Below, piece by piece: positions 28,900 to 36,624 of a stretch of 64,000 nucleotides of DNA. This DNA is from Sphaerisporangium album (GTDB lineage: Bacteria > Actinomycetota > Actinomycetes > Streptosporangiales > Streptosporangiaceae): assembly GCF_003323745.1 (NCBI RefSeq), contig NZ_QOIL01000016.1:1-64000 (forward strand), read 5' to 3'. A model generated the notes under the pieces. The model did no database searches. It saw only the letters and a list, made by a program, of their open reading frames with translations, and was not told where the DNA came from. Numbering within the stretch: the stretch's first letter is position 1; every line of letters starts with the position of its first letter. The position numbers were made by a program, and so were the translations under genes.

Positions 28900-29730
28900 T
28901 CACGTGAGCGCTCCAGTGGGCGCCGGAATCAGCGGCCAGTCGCCGGAGACGACCGCATCCGGGTCGCGCTTCTCGCCCGCCTTCGGGCTGCGCAGGTACT
29001 CCTCGTAGCTCGCTGCCTGTTCGGCGGCCCATCGCTTCTGGGCGGCGAACAACTCGTGCAGGTCCACAGCGAGGTGATCGAACAGGTGCCGCTCGTCCCG
29101 GCGGCCCGATAGGCGCGGCCTCTGATGCACCGGCGCGAACGCGTGCCGGCCCATCCACCACGCCACCCGGGCTGCGATCAGGGCGTCGTACCGGGCGCCG
29201 TGCGCGTCGTCGTCGTTCCACTTCACGCCGAACACCTGGGCGGTCGTCTTCAGCACGTGCGCGCCCTGCTTCTCGCTCACCCGCGGGCGCCACCGGTCGA
29301 CGTGCTTGCTGATCACGTAGGTGTCGATGATCAGGCCGTCGAGCGTGCCGTCGATGCGCTCGGCCAAGCTGGGCAGCCCATGCCGGCGGCAGTCGCGATC
29401 CAGCACCGTGAGGTCGTAGCGGATGTTCTGTCCGACCAGCGGCACCTTCTCGTTGACCGCGTCGGCAACCCGCGTGGCGATGGCATCGACGCACTCAGCA
29501 GCGGGGCCGCCATGCTCGCGGAGGAACTCGGTGGTGTAGCCGTGGATCTCCGCGACCTCGTCCGGCACCTCGACGCCCGGGTCGACTAGGATCGGCGGCG
29601 GGTCGAACTGGGGCAAGCCGCCGCCGACCATGCCGATGTACGCCTCGACGATCCGGGCTTCCTCCGGATCCTTGCCAGTGGTTTCGAGATCGAATGGCGC
29701 GAGCCGCGCAAGGTACCAGGGACCAGCCAT
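28900..29730 (-). CDS. DnaQ-like 3'-5' exonuclease, 276 aa
   Basis: ExoI APFDLETTGKDP (Asp and Glu metal ligands), ExoII GQNIRYDLTVLDRD (Asp), ExoIII HGARYDALIAARV (His and Asp, DEDDh type). EIHGYTTEFLREHGGP sits between ExoI and ExoII, as in DnaQ. It would trim DNA or RNA 3' ends. It lies immediately after the ERF/YqaJ pair, so a place in phage recombination or replication is likely. ATG at 29728-29730, TGATG with a 15-codon ORF. Confidence 0.9.
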   Translation of the reverse strand: MAGPWYLARLAPFDLETTGKDPEEARIVEAYIGMVGGGLPQFDPPPILVDPGVEVPDEVAEIHGYTTEFLREHGGPAAECVDAIATRVADAVNEKVPLVGQNIRYDLTVLDRDCRRHGLPSLAERIDGTLDGLIIDTYVISKHVDRWRPRVSEKQGAHVLKTTAQVFGVKWNDDDAHGARYDALIAARVAWWMGRHAFAPVHQRPRLSGRRDERHLFDHLAVDLHELFAAQKRWAAEQAASYEEYLRSPKAGEKRDPDAVVSGDWPLIPAPTGALT

Positions 29731-29777
29731 CAGAACGGCACCTCGCCCTTGTCGGGCACCGGGTACGGAGCGGTCAT
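29730..29777 (-). CDS. 15-residue ORF resembling an SSB C-terminal tip
   Basis: MTAPYPVPDKGEVPF lies exactly between the ERF and exonuclease genes with TGATG overlaps on both sides. The ending D-x-x-E-V-P-F resembles the acidic DDDIPF tip by which SSB recruits exonucleases and helicases. No SSB gene is visible. It may be only a coupling step. Confidence 0.35.
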   Translation of the reverse strand: MTAPYPVPDKGEVPF

Positions 29778-30583
29778 CAGGCACCACCCGCCTCACGTGA
29801 CTTCCCGACCCGCACGATCAGGTCGCCGATCGCCTCCTCGTCGCCGACCTCGTTCTCCACCAGCTCGCCCAACCGCCGCGCGGACTTGAGCTCCCAGTGC
29901 ATCTGCCGGAGCCGGGTCTTACTGGTCGTCTCCTCCAGCGCCTCATCGCGGTAGTTCGCCGCGGTCCGGACCTGGGCCTCTCCCCGCTCGATGTACTGCG
30001 AGTCCGGATCCGGGTCGCCTGTGGGCACCATCGCGGCGGTGAGCAGCAACACGCGCAGGGCCACGCTCTGGGCCTTGGCCGTGCCCTTGTCGGAGGTGTC
30101 GAGGGCTTCGCCCGCGGACTGAAGCGTGGAGGGCAGCGTGTCGCCACCAGGGCCAATGACCATCCAGGTCACGGTGACGGTGCATTCCCGCTGGATCTTG
30201 TTGTTGTTGTTCTTGAAGTCGCGATAGCTGGCGTCGACCTTGACCGGCAGGACCAGAACGCCGTGTTCGCGAAGGACCGGGGCGAAGTTGTTGACGGTGC
30301 GATCGACACCCCGGAAGTTGAAGGTGCCCGCGGTCCCGCCCTTGAACTCGTCCCTCTTGCCGATCTTGCGGATGCTGGTCATAACCCGCTGCCATGCGAC
30401 GTGCACAGGGACGATGTCGGCGTCCTTGGTCGGCATCTCCGGCAGGTCGTCGTCGTCCGGGGCTGAGGCTGGGGCCGGCGGCTCACGACGCTCAGCCGAG
30501 GACCCTCCAGAGCCCGGTGTGGCGACCGGCGGCCAGTCATCCTCCTGGCGGGCCATCTTGGCGGCTTTCTCACGCAGGGACAT
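29777..30583 (-). CDS. ERF-superfamily single-strand annealing protein, 268 aa
   Basis: Central ERF domain (about 55-200): HVAWQRVMTSIRKIGKRDEF, GTFNFRGVDRTVNNFAPVLR, then CTVTVTWMVIGPGGD, and the signature SAGEALDTSDKGTAKAQSVA with RVLLLTAAMVPTGDPD. Pro/Ser-rich N-terminus and a helical C-terminus. ERF proteins anneal complementary ssDNA during phage recombination, partnered with a 5'-3' exonuclease such as the YqaJ protein encoded just upstream. ATG 30581-30583 with GGAGGAG upstream. Confidence 0.92.
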   Translation of the reverse strand: MSLREKAAKMARQEDDWPPVATPGSGGSSAERREPPAPASAPDDDDLPEMPTKDADIVPVHVAWQRVMTSIRKIGKRDEFKGGTAGTFNFRGVDRTVNNFAPVLREHGVLVLPVKVDASYRDFKNNNNKIQRECTVTVTWMVIGPGGDTLPSTLQSAGEALDTSDKGTAKAQSVALRVLLLTAAMVPTGDPDPDSQYIERGEAQVRTAANYRDEALEETTSKTRLRQMHWELKSARRLGELVENEVGDEEAIGDLIVRVGKSREAGGA

Positions 30584-31620
30584 CAGGGAAGCTCCTCCAT
30601 CCGGAAGGCCTTGCCGATCTTGATGCGGCGTTGTGTGGTCGGGGTCACGCACGCGGCATAGGCGTCGGGGTACTGCTCGGCCATCAGTTCCAGGTCGACG
30701 GCCGGGCGGCCGGCCGACTCCTCGTAGGAGAAGGCGAGCTCGTCGCCGAACAGCGCGACCGCGTTGCCGCCGAGCCGTTCGACCATCCGGGCCTTGGCAC
30801 TGTCCTTCTTCGCCTTGCCGGCCTTTTCCTCCAGCCGCCCGGTCTCGTACTCGGCGAGGAGCTCCACCGCGTCGGTGCCCTCCACGCGCACCGAACCGGC
30901 CCGGCCCGGGTTGAGCCGCTCGTACAACTCGATCAGCTGGTCGGGGTCGCCCGAGGGCTGGGGCGGCCGGCCCTGCCGGATCCGGTGCCACATCCGCTCG
31001 GTCGCGGTGACGATGTCGGCGATCAGGTCCTCGTTGCCCTCGCGCCGCACGGTGTACTGCCGGTAGTCGTTGCCGCCGATCAGCACGGCGACGTGCACGT
31101 GGTCGTAGCCGGTGACGTTGATCTGCCACAGGGTCTGCGCCAGGACGTCGTCGGGGACCTCGCGCTTCCACTTCTTGGCGACGAACGCGTTGCGGGTCTT
31201 GACCTCCAGAGCGCACTTCTCCCGCTCTGTGCGCTTGAGCGGGCACTCGGTGACGCGCCGGTCCAGGGTGCACATCATCCAGCGCGCGTCGATGTGTGCG
31301 ACCAGGCCGACGCGGCGGATGACCGACCGGTTGCGGCGGGCCCACTCGCGGGCGACGGTCTCCTCGTGGAGGGTGCCCCACAGCAGCGCTTCGTCGAGCT
31401 CCTCGTCCGGGTCGGGCGGGAGCTCGCCGCGCTTGTCGTGGTAGACGTGCAGCGGCGGCTTGAATCCGACCTCGAGGATGTTGGCGACGTCGCTGGAGCC
31501 GATGCCACCGAGCCGGGCCGTCAGCCACTCCTCGCGGCTGGCGGTGGCGGGCAGCACCAGGTGGGCGGTCGGGGTGACCCTCCGGGCGGGGGCGGCCGGC
31601 GGCCCGTCGATGACGGTCAC
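30583..31620 (-). CDS. YqaJ-like viral recombinase exonuclease, 345 aa
   Basis: N-terminal WLTARLGGIGSSDVANILEV, then ALLWGTLHEETVAREW, CTLDRRV and CALEVKTRNAFVAKKW with LAQTLWQINVTGYD: the RGxGxSD...E...D...ExK...Q architecture of PD-(D/E)XK YqaJ nucleases. It resects double-strand ends so that ERF can anneal. C-terminal part is helical and charged. GTG at 31618-31620, overlapping the ADP-ribosyltransferase-like gene by 4 bases. Confidence 0.92.
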   Translation of the reverse strand: MTVIDGPPAAPARRVTPTAHLVLPATASREEWLTARLGGIGSSDVANILEVGFKPPLHVYHDKRGELPPDPDEELDEALLWGTLHEETVAREWARRNRSVIRRVGLVAHIDARWMMCTLDRRVTECPLKRTEREKCALEVKTRNAFVAKKWKREVPDDVLAQTLWQINVTGYDHVHVAVLIGGNDYRQYTVRREGNEDLIADIVTATERMWHRIRQGRPPQPSGDPDQLIELYERLNPGRAGSVRVEGTDAVELLAEYETGRLEEKAGKAKKDSAKARMVERLGGNAVALFGDELAFSYEESAGRPAVDLELMAEQYPDAYAACVTPTTQRRIKIGKAFRMEELP

Positions 31621-32060
31621 ACGCCACCCCGCACGGGTCGGCGCCGGGTGGCGGCGGCCATCTTGCGGGTGATCTCACGCTCGGTCATGCGCACCGCGGC
31701 GTCGTAGACCGTCACGATCTCCGCGCGGTCACACTCGATGCAGCCGTCCGGCATGTCGGGGTCCGGCCAGCTCTCGCCCACGGGCCGGGCCACGTACAGG
31801 GCGCCGCGCCCGAGGCGGTACTCCCCGCCGGTCTGGGTGATCCAGCACGCGGCGTAGGCCCGGGCGAGCCCGCGGTCGGTGGTGAGGTACACCCGGTCGC
31901 TGCGCATCCGGTCGGCCTCCACACCGTTGGCGTGCGGATCGAACCCCATGCCCTTGAGCAGCCGGGCGCTGGTGAGGCTGCCGGTCTGGTCGGGCGGCAG
32001 CAGCAAGTCGCTGGGCTTCAGACCCGGGAAGCCGCCGTGCCACAGACGGATGTCGTTCAC
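31617..32060 (-). CDS. Arr-like ADP-ribosyltransferase fold protein, 147 aa
   Basis: RLWHGGFPGLKPSDLLLPPD near the N-terminus has the H-G-x-x-x-LKPGDLI-like element of rifampin ADP-ribosyltransferase (Arr), with the catalytic-type His; RSDRVYLTTDRGLARAYAAC carries the VYxTxxxxxAxxYA strand-helix with Tyr; RGALYVARPVGESWPDPDMP and AEIVTVYDAAVRM complete the fold. Size matches Arr (about 140). Target could be host RNA polymerase, another protein, or nucleic acid; Arr itself modifies rifampin. GTG at 32058-32060 with GGAG upstream. Assignment by motif only. Confidence 0.65.
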   Translation of the reverse strand: MNDIRLWHGGFPGLKPSDLLLPPDQTGSLTSARLLKGMGFDPHANGVEADRMRSDRVYLTTDRGLARAYAACWITQTGGEYRLGRGALYVARPVGESWPDPDMPDGCIECDRAEIVTVYDAAVRMTEREITRKMAAATRRRPVRGGV

Positions 32061-32536
32061 CGGGCGACTCCCAGCTCTCGCCGGACACGGCGGGCAAGGG
32101 CGCTGTGGGCCCGGGCGCGGGTACGAGCCTGGCGCTGCTTCAGCGTCGGCTCCTCGAACCCGCGGCACGACCCCAGCCATGCCAGGTCGTGGTCATCGCG
32201 GTGGTAGCCGCACCACCGGCACCCGCCGACCGGCGGGGGGTCGCCGTCCTGCCAGCGGATCGCTGACCGGCGCAGGCCGGTCTTCCAATCGATGATCGTC
32301 AGCGCCATCACCGCGCGTGTACGTCGCTGGCCGCGCTGTGCCGCGAGGCGCATGGCCTCCCGCAGCTGCCTGTTGTCGGGCACCCGGTAGTTGCCCAGCC
32401 AGCCGAAGGCCGCGCCCAGGTCCCCGCCGGCCGCCACGTAGTCGTGTGCGAGGCACTCCTCGCCCGCGTCGCCGGCGGGGCACTGGTACATCTCCTCTTC
32501 GGTGCGGCCGGGGTCCGCGCACCAGCAGGCGCTCAC
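32057..32536 (-). CDS. Hypothetical zinc-site protein, 159 aa
   Basis: GTG at 32534-32536. N-terminal SACWCADPGRTEEEMYQCPA and a later CRWCGYHRDDHDLAWLGSC supply two Cys/His clusters; the middle is helical with a basic C-terminal tail (RARAHSALARRVRRELG). Similar Cys layouts occur in the 7304-7900 and 7893-8471 proteins, so these may be related domains. Function unknown. Confidence 0.65.
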   Translation of the reverse strand: MSACWCADPGRTEEEMYQCPAGDAGEECLAHDYVAAGGDLGAAFGWLGNYRVPDNRQLREAMRLAAQRGQRRTRAVMALTIIDWKTGLRRSAIRWQDGDPPPVGGCRWCGYHRDDHDLAWLGSCRGFEEPTLKQRQARTRARAHSALARRVRRELGVAR

Positions 32537-33066
32537 TGGTCACCGTCCTTACGGCGGTAGACCAGCGCGATCTCGTCGCAGGCGTACTCCAGGAACTCCT
32601 CCGGCGCCTTCACGCCCGTCGTGCCCGGACTGCGCTCGGTCGGCACCATCACCAGTTCGGAGTGACCGATCTCGTGGAGGACCTGGGCGAACCACAGGGG
32701 CGAGCCGAACGGGTAGCCGTCGTGCCACACGTCGCCGGGCTGCGGCGGCCAGTGCCGGGGCGGCAAGCCAGCCACCTTGCGCGCCGTGGCGGCGACGTAC
32801 GGGGAGATGACGTCCTCGGCCTCCAGGCGGTCGAGGAGTTCGAGGATCTTGGCGGTGCGGTCGCCCTGGTCCCCGGCCGGCAGTTCGCCGATCGCCTCGC
32901 TGGTGTCGGCTCGCCCGACCGCGGCTTGGGGCGGCATGTGAAAACTCGCCGGGCCGCCGTCCCCCGCCTCGGCGGTGATTGTCACGCACCCGTACCGGTC
33001 CACACCTGCGAGGGGGACACCCTTGATGGTGACGTCGACGAGGACCCCAACCTGGACGCCGCTCAC
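32533..33066 (-). CDS. Hypothetical beta-rich protein, 177 aa
   Basis: GTG at 33064-33066 (GTGA overlap). Beta-rich N-terminus (VQVGVLVDVTIKGVPLAGVD), a helical middle, and a C-terminus with PLWFAQVLHEIGHSELVMVP. The HEIGH looks like a HExxH zinc-protease motif, but the context (short, no third ligand seen) makes enzyme function uncertain. ATGA/GTGA coupled on both sides. Confidence 0.6.
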   Translation of the reverse strand: MSGVQVGVLVDVTIKGVPLAGVDRYGCVTITAEAGDGGPASFHMPPQAAVGRADTSEAIGELPAGDQGDRTAKILELLDRLEAEDVISPYVAATARKVAGLPPRHWPPQPGDVWHDGYPFGSPLWFAQVLHEIGHSELVMVPTERSPGTTGVKAPEEFLEYACDEIALVYRRKDGDQ

Positions 33067-33245
33067 CGGGCATCACCCACCCCGGACCGGCCGTACGGCC
33101 GCCGGCCGCTGGTCGTGGTCCGGCCACCGCGGGCGGCGGCGAGGTAATCACCGATCTGCCGGTCGTTCGGCGTCCCGGCCTTCAGTTCGCGGCGCACCCG
33201 AGCCTGCTCACTGCGGTCGCGGAGACGTGTGATCAGGCCGGTCAC
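33063..33245 (-). CDS. Small basic protein, 60 aa
   Basis: GTG at 33243-33245 overlaps the upstream stop. TGLITRLRDRSEQARVRREL followed by an Arg/Gly-rich tail. Highly basic; probably binds nucleic acid. No family. Confidence 0.55.
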   Translation of the reverse strand: MTGLITRLRDRSEQARVRRELKAGTPNDRQIGDYLAAARGGRTTTSGRRPYGRSGVGDAR

Positions 33246-33973
33246 CGCAAGCACCCCTCGACGCAGCCGGGGGTGCACGGCTCGCCGGCCGCCATGCGCG
33301 TCATCTCCGCATCGCCCGGCCACACAAGGTCGAACCCCTGGGCGAACGCCCGCACCTTCGGCGCCCCGTACGGCGGGTACGGCGCCTCGTCCATCGCCGC
33401 CACGACGTCGTCCTGGCCGAGCAGCCACGCGTGCTCGGCCAGCTTCAAGACACTGCGCTCCGCCGACAGGCCACGGTGGTGACGGATCTTGCCGAGCGCA
33501 AACTGGTAGTACTCGCGCGCCGCGTTCTCCCGGTCGGTGACCTGGTGCCAGTCGGTCTCGGTGACACCGTCCTTCAGGAACTCGCGGACGTGCTCGAAGT
33601 CCAGCGCCGCGGCGAGGACCTCTGTCCGGAAACCGAACAAGTCGGTTTCGCCCACGGCGTGGATGCGGGTCACGATCTCGTCCTGAGTGCGGGCGGCCAT
33701 CACACGCCCGTCACGGTTCTGGCTGGCGGCGCGCAGCTCAGCCGCCACCTCGTCGCGGCTGCGCGGCTTGGACCACTCACGCACCCACTGGCTGCTCCCG
33801 GCGGCCTTGGTGTCGAGGTAGCTCGCGAACGCCTCCAGCGCCGCCTGCGCCTGGTGGTAGTCGCCCCCGGCGGCGCTGCGCAGCGCCAGGCCGAGGTCCA
33901 CCGGGCTTACCCGGGCGTGCGGCAGCGAGCCCACGATGTCGGCCGCCCCCCGGAGGGTCTGCTGGAGCGTCAC
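33242..33973 (-). CDS. Hypothetical protein, 243 aa
   Basis: GTG at 33971-33973. Helical N-terminal domain, then GETDLFGFRTEVLAAALDFE around residue 110 and a helical C-terminal half (AAREYYQFALGKIRHHRGLS, then LAEHAWLLGQDDVVAAMDEA), ending in a Cys pair CTPGCVEGC. No recognised family. Confidence 0.65.
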   Translation of the reverse strand: MTLQQTLRGAADIVGSLPHARVSPVDLGLALRSAAGGDYHQAQAALEAFASYLDTKAAGSSQWVREWSKPRSRDEVAAELRAASQNRDGRVMAARTQDEIVTRIHAVGETDLFGFRTEVLAAALDFEHVREFLKDGVTETDWHQVTDRENAAREYYQFALGKIRHHRGLSAERSVLKLAEHAWLLGQDDVVAAMDEAPYPPYGAPKVRAFAQGFDLVWPGDAEMTRMAAGEPCTPGCVEGCLR

Positions 33974-34526
33974 GCGGTCACCGCCGACGCGTCCTCGGAC
34001 CGCTCCACCCGGTCGACGTACGCCCACATCTGCACCAGCACGCCGTGGTAGCTGCCCTCGACCTCCAAGTGGATCTTCTCGTCCGCCTCCCTCTCGCTCA
34101 CCTCGACGCCCAGCAGCGTCGCGTACGCGGCGAGGGCCGCCCGCTTGTTCTCATGGCGCGTCCCGATACTCGCCACCAGCCCGACCTGCCGCGGACGCGT
34201 CACCAACGTCCAATCGACGATGGGGAGCGGGAGGCTTACGATCCGCGCCAGGACCGCCCCCGCCTGCCGGACCGCGACCCGCAGCAGCAGTTCGTCGGTG
34301 GCCTCTTTCCAATCGCCCCAGACCATCCCCTTGCCGGGGGCCTTGGTGTAGGTCCGCATCACCAGGAGGGACTGCTTGTAGGGGCCGTGCTTGAAACTGT
34401 CCATCAGGTCGCGGACGATCTGCTGGTTGTCGGTGGGCATGGTGCTGGTGATGTCGGTCTCACCGCCGCGGATCCAGACGGCGTATTCGACCGCGCCGTC
34501 GTACGGCCAGTCGCTAGGCTTGGTCA
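33970..34526 (-). CDS. Hypothetical protein, 185 aa
   Basis: ATG at 34524-34526 with AGGAGAGC upstream. Alpha-beta protein (VEYAVWIRGGETDITSTMPT, LLVMRTYTKAPGKGMVWGDW, VDWTLVTRPRQVGLVASIGT). No signature residues. First gene after a hairpin-containing gap of about 100 bases, so it may start its own transcript. Confidence 0.65.
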
Positions 34527-34557
34527 TCTCTCTGCTCTCCTGTTCAGCGCGTTGAGC

Positions 34558-34608
34558 GGGTTGAGCCGGGGGTGTGCGGGTTCGGCCGGGTGCGATCCGG
34601 CCGGCCCG
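34558..34608 (-). terminator. Hairpin region upstream of the 185-aa gene
   Basis: Between 34526 and 34625 lies an interrupted inverted repeat (GCGGG..GGCCGG / CCGGCC..CCCGC). It follows the stop of the 68-aa gene and may end the short repressor-linked transcript. No U-tract. Confidence 0.35.
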
Positions 34609-34624
34609 CCTTTTCATGCGAGGG

Positions 34625-34831
34625 TCAGCGGCGGAAGACGCCGACCGGCAGGGACGCCCGCCGCTTCTGGGCGTCGGCGGCCTCCGCGGACTTGGCCTGG
34701 CGTGCGGCGAGGGCCGCGAGCGTGCGGCGGCCCTCCTTGCGGCGGATCCGTCGGAACTGGGCGGCGGTGAGGCGGGACCCGCCGCCGTTCTGCCGCAGGT
34801 AGCGGTCCACCCTCTGGTCCGTGGTCAGCAT
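34625..34831 (-). CDS. Small very basic protein, 68 aa
   Basis: ATG at 34829-34831 with AGGAGA upstream. RYLRQNGGGSRLTAAQFRRI then RRKEGRRTLAALAARQAKSA: an actinophage pattern (LTxxQxRRxxxK). Probably nucleic-acid binding. Second gene after the repressor. Confidence 0.65.
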   Translation of the reverse strand: MLTTDQRVDRYLRQNGGGSRLTAAQFRRIRRKEGRRTLAALAARQAKSAEAADAQKRRASLPVGVFRR

Positions 34832-34856
34832 CGGTGTCTCCTTCAGGCAGGGGCGG

Positions 34857-35093
34857 TCAAGCAGCGGCCGTACGGCCTTGCGCGGCGCGGGCCTCGGCCC
34901 TGTGCCGCTCGATCAGGGCGGTGAGCTCCTCGATCGACGGGCCGCCCGGGACATAGGCCTCGCGGGCGGCCTCCTCCGGGGGGAGGGAGTCCCGGCGCTG
35001 CCGGGCGGCCGCCAGGATGCGACCGGCGCTGGCGATGGCCTGGTCGTAGAGGGGGCGCTGCTCGGGGCGGAGGCTGTCGCGGTAGGCCGACAT
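34857..35093 (-). CDS. Hypothetical helical protein, 78 aa
   Basis: ATG at 35091-35093 (TGATG with the repressor stop). Helical: YRDSLRPEQRPLYDQAIASA and SIEELTALIERHRAEARAAQ. Cotranscribed with the repressor, so it may be expressed in the lysogen. No family. Confidence 0.65.
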   Translation of the reverse strand: MSAYRDSLRPEQRPLYDQAIASAGRILAAARQRRDSLPPEEAAREAYVPGGPSIEELTALIERHRAEARAAQGRTAAA

Positions 35094-35392
35094 CAGGACG
35101 GCCGCCCGTCGTTGTCGTCCGCCGAGGCGGGGGTGGTGTTGCTGTTGTCCTCGTCGGCGGGGGTGCACAGGTCGTCGACCGTCACTCCCAGCGCGTCGGC
35201 GAGGACCTTGACGCTCGGCGCGGTAGGGCCGAAGTCACCGGACTCCCAGCGGCTGATCGTGGTGTGTGCGAAGCGGCGGCCGGCCTCCGCGCAGCGATCG
35301 GCGAGAGCGACGAGGGTCAGGCCCTGGCGCTCCCGCTCGCGCCGTGCCCGGAGACCGTCGAAGGGAAGGCTCAGGCGTGTTGGAGGTGCCAT
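35093..35392 (-). CDS. XRE-family repressor (immunity repressor-like), 99 aa
   Basis: HTH_3 domain about residues 10-70: RRERERQGLTLVALADRCAE, RFAHTTISRWESGDFGPTAP and VKVLADALGVTVDDL. Acidic Ser/Asn-rich tail, no RecA-sensitive peptidase domain. Divergent from the + strand HTH gene with palindromic operators between them, the layout of a CI/Cro switch. ATG at 35390-35392; a -35/-10 (TTGCGC, 17 bp, TACGTT-type) overlapped by operator palindromes would make the message nearly leaderless. Confidence 0.88.
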   Translation of the reverse strand: MAPPTRLSLPFDGLRARRERERQGLTLVALADRCAEAGRRFAHTTISRWESGDFGPTAPSVKVLADALGVTVDDLCTPADEDNSNTTPASADDNDGRPS

Positions 35393-35520
35393 GTGCGGAA
35401 CGTAGCGCACATGTGCGGTGCTGCGCAACAAACCGCACATGTGCGCCCTTGTGTCGGATTCTTGTCAAAACAGAAAGGGCCTCGGACCTGCGAATGTGCG
35501 GTACTGTGCGATACAGTGCG
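35391..35520. promoter_or_regulatory. Immunity-type operator region with CGCACATGTGCG palindromes
   Basis: Two perfect 12-bp palindromes CGCACATGTGCG at 35406-35417 and 35434-35445, centres 28 bp apart. A third related site has ACTGT (35503-35507) / ACAGT (35513-35517) flanked by TGCGG and GCGC. The first palindrome lies between a leftward -35 (TTGCGC on the minus strand) and -10, so occupancy would block the repressor promoter; the third sits before the + strand gene. Multiple sites of graded similarity fit a lysis-lysogeny switch. Confidence 0.75.
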
Positions 35521-35561
35521 CCCAGTGCCGCAACTCGACGAGTTCGCCAGAAGGGCCATGC

Positions 35562-36077
35562 ATGATCAGCGCAAGCGCCGAGGGGCAGACACGCGAGCAC
35601 CTCGGCCACTTGATGGATCAACGGCGTAAGCAGCTGCGCCGCCAATGGGAGGACATCGCCGACCATGCATCCATCTCGGCGACGCACCTACGGCGCTTCC
35701 GCCGTGGCCAAGCCGGCGTAAGCGCCATCGTCGAGGCGCGCCTCGAAGAAGCCCTCTTGTGGGCGCCCGGCTCGATCAAGCTTGTCCTGGCCGGGCAGGA
35801 ACCTATTCTCATCTCCGGCATCGGAGGCGTGCCCCAGGACGCGGTCGGGGCGAAGGCGGCCGCGCGTACCAAGGAGGCAGCCCCCGACATCGCCGCCATG
35901 GAAGCGGAGCTCGCACAGCGGCTCGCCGCCATGACCCCCGAAGAGCGTGAGCAATTCGAGCGGGTCATACGAGAAGAGGAGGTGGACTACCAGCGCCGCA
36001 GACTTCGACGGAATCTGATATATGCCAAGTTGTTGCGAGGAGAATGGACCCCCGAAGAACCTCCCGAAGACACCTGA
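35562..36077 (+). CDS. HTH protein, Cro-side regulator candidate, 171 aa
   Basis: ATG at 35562-35564 with AAGGG upstream (the frame is open further left but passes through the operators). Residues about 12-75 form an HTH (RRKQLRRQWEDIADHASISA, THLRRFRRGQAGVSAIVEAR) ending ALLWAPGSIKLVLAG, a form common in actinomycete elements. C-terminus is a charged helix (TPEEREQFERVIREEEVDYQ). Transcribed toward the integrase; could regulate it or the switch. Confidence 0.8.
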   Translation: MISASAEGQTREHLGHLMDQRRKQLRRQWEDIADHASISATHLRRFRRGQAGVSAIVEARLEEALLWAPGSIKLVLAGQEPILISGIGGVPQDAVGAKAAARTKEAAPDIAAMEAELAQRLAAMTPEEREQFERVIREEEVDYQRRRLRRNLIYAKLLRGEWTPEEPPEDT

Positions 36078-36171
36078 AAAATCCGGAGCGGCACGTAACC
36101 CGCATCAGGTTCTGGAGCGTCCATATCTAGCCAGAGCGCACCAAGAAACGCTCCTAACCTGAGGTAAGCGC

Positions 36172-36537
36172 ATGCAACAAAAAGCCATCGGCTACATCGC
36201 CGTAGCCCTGTGGGCGCTCGTTCCACTCGACACCCTCGTCATCGTCACGGGGATTGTCGATCCCGACCAGTGGAACGCCACCCTTCGGGCAATCGCCGTC
36301 GCTGCGCTCGGATGCACCGTCGTCTGGTGTATCGGACGCATCGTGACCGCAATCAGCGAACTGGCCGAAAACCAGCGACGCGCCGCAGAAGCCAGCAGGG
36401 TCGTCGCAGAAAAGATCGATGACCTGACCAAGAGCCTGGCCGACATATCGCTCCGCGCCAGCTACCTGCGAGGGCGGCTCGACGCGCTGACCCCCGACGC
36501 CATCGACAACCCACTCGAGTTCGTTCCCCGGATTTGA
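36172..36537 (+). CDS. Membrane protein with coiled-coil tail, 121 aa
   Basis: Two membrane helices (about 5-27 IGYIAVALWALVPLDTLVIV and about 40-62 AIAVAALGCTVVWCIGRIVT), then a coiled coil (ELAENQRRAAEASRVVAEKI). ATG 36172 with GAGGTAA upstream. A lysogen-expressed membrane protein beside the integrase could act in superinfection exclusion; this is inference from position. Confidence 0.7.
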   Translation: MQQKAIGYIAVALWALVPLDTLVIVTGIVDPDQWNATLRAIAVAALGCTVVWCIGRIVTAISELAENQRRAAEASRVVAEKIDDLTKSLADISLRASYLRGRLDALTPDAIDNPLEFVPRI

Positions 36538-36624
36538 CCCCTACGACAACCTGACCCCCTACAAAGGCTCGCTCGTGCCCCCTGCCACGGGCAGCCCCGG
36601 GACCCGACCCCGGACGAGAGTCAC

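Noticed and set aside
32533-33066. HEIGH motif as evidence for a zinc metalloprotease
   Set aside because: The motif is present, but no third ligand, signal or protease family context is visible in 177 residues, so only a hypothetical protein is called.
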